Below, in pieces: positions 56,992-64,000 of a stretch of DNA of 64,000 bases. The position numbers were made by a program, and so were the translations under genes. Location: NCBI GenBank assembly GCA_022478985.1, contig JAKSZP010005280.1, forward strand, positions 186,001 through 250,000, in the 5' to 3' direction. How positions within the stretch are numbered: the first letter of the stretch is position 1; the number at the start of each line of letters is the position of its first letter. This DNA comes from Massospora cicadina (taxonomy: Eukaryota; Entomophthoromycota; Entomophthoromycetes; Entomophthorales; Entomophthoraceae). Under the pieces are notes generated by a model. That model did not search any database and had not been told where the DNA came from. It saw only the letters and a list, made by a program, of their open reading frames with translations.

Positions 56992-57538
56992 TGTTAGGAC
57001 CACTGGTGTGATACCACATATCCTTTAATTTGTTGAGGCCAGGGGACTCAAAGCTCTAGGTCAATGGAATATACCTTTTTTGCTTTTCTTGGTTAAAAAG
57101 TCTTTCTTTCAAATACTACGTCAGGATTGGTAATTCCTAAATATGTGTTGTCTAATTTTAACTTAAAAAAAGCGAAAAGAGAGAGTAAACTTTATTTTTA
57201 GAATCAAAATTTTAAGAAGATCAGGAAGTTTACCTGGTCCCTTTTTAGCGGTCCAATCTAAGATCTATGATTATTACAAAATTGAGGATTCTGTAGCAGG
57301 CTTAGTAACTTGGTCAAATAAAATTTGCTCGTCACATAGCCTGGGTTTTAACCCTGATACTAGGGTTTTTAGGTGAGTAATATGTGACTACATTAGTTGG
57401 GGATTGTTCCCAATGTCAAGATGACTGGAAACTTGATAGGGATTATCCCCAATAATGGTTTCAGCTATTTTAATGGCTCAGGTTCGATTCCCATCATCTA
57501 CCTCATCCAAATTTCCAATTTTGGTAGGAATCCCAACA
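56992..57538 (-). repeat. 3' LTR of element F
   Basis: On the minus strand it starts TGTTGGGATTCCTACC (57538 downward) and ends GTCCTAACA. Shares long blocks with 62500-63044, such as CCACATATCC and TTTGTTGAGGCCAGG. A purine tract (AGAGAGAGGTG on the minus strand, 57541-57553) precedes it. Confidence 0.92.
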
Positions 57539-57553
57539 ACACCTCTCTCTAGA

Positions 57554-58510
57554 TCTTGGCATAAGGGTGAAATGGATGGAGAAAGCGATTATATATGCAG
57601 TTTACTATGGTACCCTGAGCAACCTCAACAATTGAGTGTTCATTGCTCCACTTATAGATGACTTTTTAAGGCCCTGACCAATTGGTGCCTAATTTGTTAT
57701 CACAACCTCCAGGCTGATGATGATAGAAAAGGAATAGGTCACCTGGTTGGAAGGTGTTCAGGGGTCATTTTTATCATTAAATTGTTTAGTTACTCTGCTA
57801 GTTGTGACAGATAGGTTCTCAGAAGCCAAGGCCTGAAGTCAGATAATTTCATTGGCAATACTTCACATGGTGACTTTAAGGGCTTTGGGGGAGGCTTAGT
57901 TAAGCATAGCCTGCACTTTAGAGGGCAGATAATGCTTTCTTCTGTATAAGATTTGAATAGGCGACATTTATTTATTTCATGATAGCTGATACTATAGGCT
58001 GGAATTTCACTAGGAAAATATTAGGGCCAATGAAGGGGGTCAGTTATAGCCACTTTCCAGAGAGTTTCATTTAGAGTACCAGTTGCCCGCTCTACCATTC
58101 TATTGGTTGCAGAATGGTAGGGGTTTATCATTACTTGTGTTCCCATCATTTTATCTAGATTTTTCACCAGTGTCAATTGGAACTTTTGCCTGTTATCAGA
58201 AAGAATGACGTTAGGGCACCAAATTAGGTGATAATCCAATTATACAATAACGTGGCAGTAGCCTTTGCCAAAACTGAGGGTAGAGATACAACTAGATCCA
58301 CTTAGTTATATGGCCCACTGCCTATAAGGAGGAAACAATGACCATTAAAGGCTCGATGGAGAGGTCCCACAACATAAATAACATTTTGGAAGGGTTCACA
58401 GGGTGGAACCACTGAATGTTGAGGTCAGGGATTAGGCCCAGCTTCACTTTACATACCAGGCAGGTCTCTAATACATCCTGAAAAGAAACAACATTTCTTT
58501 CCAATATTAA
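57554..58510 (-). pseudogene. Element F integrase
   Basis: Zinc domain: SFQDVLETCLVCKVKLG in the frame 58504-58322 keeps a Cys-x2-Cys. Core in 58239-58021: NVILSDNRQKFQLTLVKN (second aspartate kept), INPYHSATNRMVERATGTLN (glutamate kept). The first core block lies in a shifted frame near 58300 (LAKATATLLYNW). The C-terminal part to about 57560 is decayed. No chromodomain seen. Confidence 0.85.
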
Positions 58511-58928
58511 GGAGTCTTAAGCCACTGGTATGTTTCTGAATTTCCCTGAGGCCAACTTGCCAATGTCCCTCCAATATTATGTCAGTTCAAGCTGAAAGGT
58601 CATACATAGGGCACTCATTTTTCAGACACTAGTCTGCACAATTGGCCGTTCTTGGCTTGAAGATTTGCTAATTTTTTGCTAATTCCTTTTTAAGGGTCAG
58701 GGATTCATCCTTACATATATGTGATTGTGTTGGGAGGTCATAGAGTCAATCCTTTAAGGTCATTTAAAGTTAAAATGAGAAGCTGAGATAGGTAATCCGC
58801 ATTTTGATGTATGGGCCCTTGTCAGTGGATAATAGAAAGGTCATAGATTTGATGTTTAACGCAATTGGGCTAATCTCCCGTCAGGTCCTTCATTTGCTGT
58901 AGCCATTGCAAGGAAGCATGGTCAGTAA

Positions 58929-59321
58929 TTATGGTGAAATGTTTTCAATATAAATAAAGCCAGAAATTTTTAATAGCCAGTAGGACTGCAAGCATTCACA
59001 TTTCACAACACTATAGTTACGTTCAGCTTTGGATAAGGTCTTGCTATAGTAGGCAATAAAATGGTCCACTAAGGTTTTATCATGTTGAAATAATATAGCT
59101 CCCATGGCTATATTGCTAGCATTGGTAAAGAAAAGAAAGGGTTTATCAAAATTTGGGTGAGTAAGTACTGGTGAGTGGGAGAGAGAGACACTTAGAAGGT
59201 CAAAGGCCTGCTGTTGCTCTTCTTTCCACTGGAATGGTATCCCTTTCTTCAATGAATACACTATAGGATCAGAGGTGTTGGAAAATTGGGGGATAAACTG
59301 GTGATAAAAACCCACTATCAC
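58929..59321 (-). pseudogene. Element F connection and RNase H
   Basis: A 130-codon open frame: VGFYHQFIPQFS (connection), FQWKEEQQQAFDLLSVSL, then FLFFTNASNIAMGAILFQHD, in which the first catalytic aspartate is asparagine, AYYSKTLSKAERNYSVVKCE, and a coding end near 58930. The length and order are as in other gypsy RNase H domains. Confidence 0.9.
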
Positions 59322-59449
59322 TAAGAAACTTGTATGTCTTGTAGAGATTTAGTTGGGGTCATCTTAGCAATGGCAAAGATCTTTTCATCCAATAGGATAT
59401 TACGGATTTACTTACCTTTTAGTCCAAAAAATCCATCTCACTCTGAAAG

Positions 59450-60080
59450 AAAGAGCATTTTGACATCTTCAGTATCAATGACAACTGCCATAACCGCTGA
59501 AATTCTTGCCTGAGGTGATCTAGATGTTCATTAAAGGCTCTTGAAAAAACAGTAATATTGTTAAATAAACTAGCACACAGGAGCCTTTTAAATCGCTTAG
59601 GAGTCCATTCATGGTGCGTTGGAAGGTATCAAGGGCGTTACATAACCCATGCAGCATTTGAGTGGGCTCAAATAGTCCTTCACCTGGGTTGAGAGTGCAT
59701 TTTTCACGATCATATGGTGACAAATCAACTTATCAGTATACGCTGGCATAATCCATAGGTGAAAAATAGTGGGATCCCAACATCAAGTGTAAGGAATTAT
59801 CTATACGCGGCAAAGGATAACTATCTTCTTGTGTGATAGACTTGAGGCGGCAATAAATCATGACAACACAGTGGTTACCATCCTTATTCCAAATTAATAG
59901 GAGTGGGGAAGCCTACAGGCTTTTAAAAGGCACTAGTAAACTGACCTTCAACACTTGCTATAACTCTAAAGCCACTTGAGTTTCTTCAACTTTATACTTT
60001 TGGTATGGCCGAGACTTATGTGGAGGATGATCCTCAGTCTCAATTTGGTGAATTACCATGGACATTTCTGTAGTCACTTG
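59450..60080 (-). pseudogene. Element F reverse transcriptase
   Basis: Reading down the minus strand: VIHQIETEDHPPHKSRPYQK (about 60062-60000), LLVPFKSLxASPLLLIWNKD (near 59930-59880), VVMIYCRLKSITQEDSYPLP (near 59865-59810), HYFSPMDYASVY, then frame 59723-59520 with MLHGLCNALDTFQRTMNGLL and the catalytic site near 59550-59565, where a one-base deletion follows YL and the dyad reads NN. The region up to 59460 continues as SKCSFFQSEMDFL. Both catalytic aspartates are lost. Confidence 0.9.
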
Positions 60081-61420
60081 GTCCCAAGGAAAAATAATGA
60101 TATACTCCTCAAGGAGGTCTTAGACATTCTGGCGTTTTTTTTTTTTAGTACTAGATGGTCCCAACATTCTGGCGTTTATTAAGGGTAAGAATATACTCCA
60201 ATCCTGCTTTTGATCAGAGCTATGGTGGGTAGGGGATCAAATCCTAAATCCTGTAACAAGCCAAACCAGCTCACATTAAAAATATTCTCAATGGGTCATA
60301 GTTTTACATAAGCAATAGGGGCATGCTGAGGGACTTTAAGGGTATGATTTGTTAAACTCCCTAATAATATAGAGATAGATTTATATAGGAGGGATCCAAA
60401 ATACCTGAGAAGGTAAACGCTTCATTAATTTAAGGGTTTGGGTGTGCACTTAGCTCCAAAATTTGGTTAGGAGGAGTGAGAATTTGGATCCCCATATCTA
60501 CAATAACTTGTGAGCCAGAGGGTATTATGATATAATGTGGTGCATATAGAAGGATCCCATCTTTGGTATCCACCGCATCCAGGGTTAACTTAGCTTTTCC
60601 CCTAGGACTTGAAATTCAACTTTGCGAATGGAGGACGGGTATTCCAGGAGTAATGTCCATTTTTTGTGGCTCCTAAAATTTTTCAGGGAGTTCAAATATC
60701 AACAGGATCCAATACCCTAGTAGGGACAGATAGTTTTCTTTATGGTTGATGATGCAGTTAAACTCCCCTATCAATTGGACCCCAATAAGCAACTCATAAG
60801 TATCATTTTATAATGCAGTGGTAGGGGTAGTAATTAAAAGTTTTTTTCAAATAGAAAAGGTAAGGAAGAATTTTCTCCTATCGCCTTAGTTAACTGATTA
60901 CTGGCTGTTCCATATTCAGCTTTGTGAATCAAGTATGGAGCCATTTTTATCTTTTAGATAAGTCTGGAGGAAATAACGTTAATTGGAGATCTGGTGTCAA
61001 TTATTGCAGGACTTTAACCTTATGTACGACTACCTCTACTTGAACCACCAAAGATCCAAACTAGGAATTAACAGCGAGTAAATTGTCATAAGGAATTTGT
61101 AGAAAGGCAAGAAGAAAATTCTGCTGCAGCAAAGCTTGGGGTTTTTAAATGCATTTGTAAGTTTTATCTGCTAGTTCTTTGCTTTACATAGAAGAGCTGA
61201 TCGCCAAAATTTGTTTGGGTAACTGACCAAAATAAAATTAAAAATCTGGAGTTTTTTATTTTCTTATTTAGAAAGAGGTACATCAACTTCTGCAGGCGCA
61301 GCCAACACAAAACATTTTGAAGTTCTGGGATTTTATCTAGAGCTAGAACAAGGGTCTTGAGGCACTTGATTTCTGTCAGCATAGGGAGCCTCTTGCCCTA
61401 TACTGACTCATTTTTTGCCA
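60081..61420 (-). pseudogene. Element F protease and linker
   Basis: PAIIDTRSPINVISS near 61010-60965 on the minus strand is the aspartic protease core with arginine replacing the glycine of the D-T-G triad. The linker from 60950 to 60080 is coding-like but broken. A micro-insertion lies at 60138-60163. Confidence 0.7.
60138..60163 (-). mobile_element. A-tailed micro-insertion, copy 4
   Basis: A run of T, then AGTACTAGATGGTCCCA, between perfect ACATTCTGGCGTTT copies (60124-60137 and 60164-60177). On the minus strand: TGGGACCATCTAGTACT plus about nine A. It post-dates element F. Confidence 0.85.
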
Positions 61421-61429
61421 ACTTATATT

Positions 61430-62470
61430 AAAGAACGTCTCAAAAGTCTACAGTGTGGTTGGTTCTCTTGCAATGGGTGCAGTATAATTCAAATGTAGGT
61501 GACTTGGGGTTTAACTTCTAGCGCTTGGGGCTGAGGCTTGTTATTATTAATAAAAAAGTGGTCCCAGTAGGCTTAAATAAGTCAGCTGGAATCTCCAAAA
61601 TAGCTTCTTTGATATGAAGAAGAGACGTTCAGTTATACTTCACCTATTTAAGATTAAGTAGAATGTTAGAAATATCTTTAAACACCAAAAATGAAGCATT
61701 AATCTCATCTAATGTAAGGCATTTTTCTGCTACCAACTTTTGAGCTTCAAGGTTAAAACGGTGAGCAAACTCAGTGGCAGTATTTCCCTGATTAAGGCTT
61801 ATACCCATAAAAGTTTGCTTTTAGTTGAATAATGTTATGTCGCTCCTAAATTCCCAAAGTAAGGCAGTCTTGCTTCATCCTAAGTTTAGCAATGCATTAG
61901 ATGAGGTACCATAATGTCTTGAGCTACACGCCTAAGATGGTTAGCTAGTTGTTTGAGGCGTTGGGTGTCAGTGGCTTCCTCCATAGAAATTTCATAACAA
62001 AATAAGAAAGAAAAGATGCTCCCCTCACCTGGGACATAAATCTCTTTAAATGACAGTTTGAATGTGCCATTGGGGTGTTAGTGGGTGAACAATGTGAACT
62101 GACATTGGGGGACGTTTTCATCTAAAGAGGAACTGTTACTGCTGGATGTTTAACAAGGGTGGAGGGCAATCACTTTATTTTGTAAGCTGTTGATATCCTC
62201 AATTATTTAATATACCCAATAATGTTCAGCACAAAGAGCTAATTTTCTGGCAACAAGAGGAGTTAACTGCCAAATTTTGCTTTTGAGCTTGGTAGTCACA
62301 TCTTAAAGTTCAAGTTGGTGTTGCTCAAGGGCGAGAATTTATTGCTCAATCCCTTGCATCATAGTAAGTAAATTTGTCAAGATTTTGAGGTGATCCTAAT
62401 TTAAAAAGAGATATGATGTCAAATCGTTGTTGTTCATTTTTTATTTATTTTATATCTCCACTGGGAACTC
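61430..62470 (-). pseudogene. Element F gag with zinc knuckle
   Basis: Zinc knuckle YCTHCKRTNHTVDF near 61478-61437: Cys-x2-Cys-x4-His is intact and the fourth ligand position is a stop codon. Upstream (about 61990-61860) EATDTQRLKQLANHLRRVAQ and a capsid-like helix region. The first ATG near 62437 (MNNNDLTSYLFLN) is a plausible start just after the LTR and leader. Several stops break the frame. Confidence 0.8.
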
Positions 62471-62474
62471 AGGG

Positions 62475-62499
62475 TGTACCTGGCAGAGAGCATCAGTTT
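62475..62499 (-). promoter_or_regulatory. Primer-binding site candidate of element F
   Basis: On the minus strand, right after the 5' LTR: AAACTGATGCTCTCTGCCAG. TGATGCTC resembles the starts of the sites in elements D and E. Confidence 0.4.
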
Positions 62500-63044
62500 T
62501 GTTGGGACCACAGTATGATACCACATATCCCTTAATTTGTTGAGGCCAGGGACTCAAAGCTCTAGGTCAATGGAATATACCTTGTTGCTTTTCTTGATTA
62601 AAAAGTCTTTATTTCAAATACTACGTCTGGATTGGTAATTTCTAAATATGTGTTGTCCAATTTTAACTTAAAAAGGTGAAAAGAGAAAGTAGTCTTTATT
62701 TGTATAAAAACAATTTATAAGGGAAATCAGGAGGTTACCTGGTCCATTCTCAAGAAGTCCAAGCTAAGATCTATAATTGTTACAAAATTGGGAATTCTGT
62801 AACAGGCTTAGTAAATTGGTCAAAATAGAATTTGCTTATTCCATAGCTTGGGTTTGAACCCTGATATTAGGGAGTTTTGGGCGAGTAATATGTGAATGCA
62901 TTAGTTGGGGATTGTTCCTAATGTCAAGATGGCTGAAACTCATCGGGGATTATCCCCAATAATGTTTTCAGCTATTTTGACATCTTTTTTTGATTCCCGT
63001 CATCTACCTTGTCTGAATTTCCAATTCTGGTAGGAATCCTGACA
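62500..63044 (-). repeat. 5' LTR of element F
   Basis: On the minus strand starts TGTCAGGATTCCTACC (63044 downward) and ends GTGGTCCCAACA. Pairs along its length with 56992-57538. Confidence 0.92.
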
Positions 63045-63049
63045 TTCTT

Positions 63050-63460
63050 TTCTGTATAAGTTTTTTAAAATCTGAGTTTAAGGAAGTTGATGACATTCAG
63101 CCCTAATGCTTACCTCAAGTTCATCTATGCACTGGGCATAATTTCCATGTTGTAGAAACAAGTAAACATAAAGAGTATGAAAAATGAAATCTGGGCATAT
63201 CCATTTATTTCACCCAGAAGATGGCATATTTTAGTGTTAAAAGACCTTCCTTGATGACTTCTCAGATATGAGATTTTGTTCTATTTTAACATCATCATCT
63301 GGGGGTCATCACAACAATCTTGATGTTGCTTGGTCTATGCCCTATCAATTCATATATATAGCAAACATCAAGTACTCTATTTACAATATTATCCTTGGTA
63401 ATGTGGTCAACAGATTCCATATTGGATTTCTACAGCTTTATGTTCCCCTGCAATAGGATT
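63050..63460 (+). pseudogene. Element E integrase C-terminus
   Basis: After element F, E resumes. Frame 63268-63456 ends with MPYQFIYIANIKYSIYNIIL and GNVVNRFHIGFLQLYVPLQ, the GPY/F-type integrase tail with its V-(H/N)-RFH pattern, followed by a stop. The part from 63050 to 63260 is not readable. Confidence 0.7.
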
Positions 63461-63471
63461 TTAAGGGGGCG
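63461..63471 (+). promoter_or_regulatory. Polypurine tract of element E
   Basis: TTTTAAGGGGGCG runs up to the LTR start; it follows the integrase stop codon closely. Confidence 0.55.
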
Positions 63472-64000
63472 TTTTCAGGGTTTGGATGGCAAACAAGTTT
63501 AAATTCTCACTATAAAATTGATTTTTAACAAAATGACAATTAATTGATCACCCTTGATTCCAGAAGTAGTAGATGGAGACAAAATATAAAGTATTTTATT
63601 GGTAAGCATCATCAGAAGAAAACTTGATAAGCCACCCCCTAATATGGCTTCTCAATCAACAACTACTTGGTCTTGGTGGCCTAGGATATTGAAGTTATGA
63701 GGCCATGGATGCAGTAAAATGTAAAAACAAAGTTATACATCAATACAGAATGACCATAAGGATCCTGATTGCAAAATCACAGAAAATTTATCAGTATAGA
63801 GTCCCAGCTCATCATATAAATATCAAACAATTTTACCTTTGATAAAGTTTGAAAAATACTCTTCTTCTTCAGCTACACTTATTTGTTCCTTTAATGTGAA
63901 GACTAGAAAACCTGAAAATGTCAGCTTTGATCTTTAAATAATGAACCTTGTCCCAAAGTTACACTGAAAGCTGATATGGTAGCAGAAATCATCTCTCTAG
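63472..64000 (+). repeat. 3' LTR of element E (may be cut by the window end)
   Basis: Starts near TTTCAGGGTTTGGATGGC and resembles 36752-37240. Near 63955, GTTACACTGAAAGCTGA matches 49392-49408 just before the E primer-binding candidate, so the LTR may end around 63971-63980; otherwise it continues beyond the window. Confidence 0.65.

Larger units (their letters stand above)
56992..63044 (-). mobile_element. Ty3/gypsy retrotransposon F (minus strand), complete
   Basis: LTRs of about 546 bp at 62500-63044 (5') and 56992-57538 (3') flank gag with zinc knuckle, protease, RT, RNase H and integrase on the minus strand. Flanking five-base words are TTATT (56987-56991) and TTCTT (63045-63049), a near TSD. 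It lies inside element E, whose integrase end resumes after 63049. Genes carry scattered stops and shifts. Confidence 0.92.
49390..63980 (+). mobile_element. Ty3/gypsy retrotransposon E, split by elements G and F
   Basis: A short 5' LTR end (TTATACTGAAAGCTGA near 49393) and primer-binding-like site at 49417 start the element; gag, RT, RNase H and integrase follow in order, integrase ending at 63456 before a polypurine tract and 3' LTR. Elements G (54576-56318) and F (56992-63044) interrupt the integrase. Coding pieces are heavily decayed. Confidence 0.75.

Noticed and set aside
5846..63044. CRISPR array from the many direct repeats
   Set aside because: The repeats are LTR pairs hundreds of bases long with no regular short repeat-spacer pattern.

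Overview
The window looks like intergenic DNA from a large, repeat-choked animal genome. I found no host gene, rRNA, functional tRNA or CRISPR array. Almost everything recognisable is a decayed transposable element, much of it nested. Chromodomain-bearing Ty3/gypsy elements, a DNA transposon with a transposase family known from many animals, tRNA-derived SINEs and an L1-like LINE together fit a giant-genome vertebrate outside mammals and birds (lungfish, salamander or caecilian type). That assignment is inference and cannot be settled here.

Layout. 1-2490: 3' half of a LINE. 2491-5845: AT-rich, mostly unassigned, with one minus-strand ORF. 5846-15529: chromovirus-type gypsy element A (+), broken by a DNA transposon with ~320-bp terminal inverted repeats (8385-10934), a ~690-bp non-coding insertion (12829-13520) and a SINE in its 3' LTR (14357-14662). 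17085-17371: a second SINE with perfect target-site duplications (TSDs). 17900-18740: minus-strand gypsy pol remnant. 21587-28320: very old gypsy element B (+). 29178-35116: the youngest gypsy element, C (+, chromodomain). 36752-37240: LTR of the E family. 37988-47800: gypsy element D (+, LTRs ~1.5 kb), with a 1.15-kb insertion in its 5' LTR and an unusual ~2-kb region between pol and the 3' LTR that holds an antisense ORF. 49390-63980: old gypsy element E (+), split by a short non-autonomous LTR element G (54576-56318) and a complete minus-strand gypsy element F (56992-63044).

How the parts relate. The two SINEs share their 3' tail with the LINE at the left edge, so that LINE family probably mobilised them. 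All six gypsy reverse transcriptases have a damaged YxDD catalytic motif, so none is active. The nesting gives an order: E is older than G and F; A is older than the transposon and the SINE inside it.

Most unusual observations: (i) four A-tailed insertions of only ~20-26 bp with the same core sequence, at least three of them between clear TSDs, which look like a micro-retroposon; (ii) the antisense ORF in element D; (iii) a run of stable hairpins in the LTRs of the small element G; (iv) LINE/SINE tail sharing. All boundaries and similarities were judged by eye.
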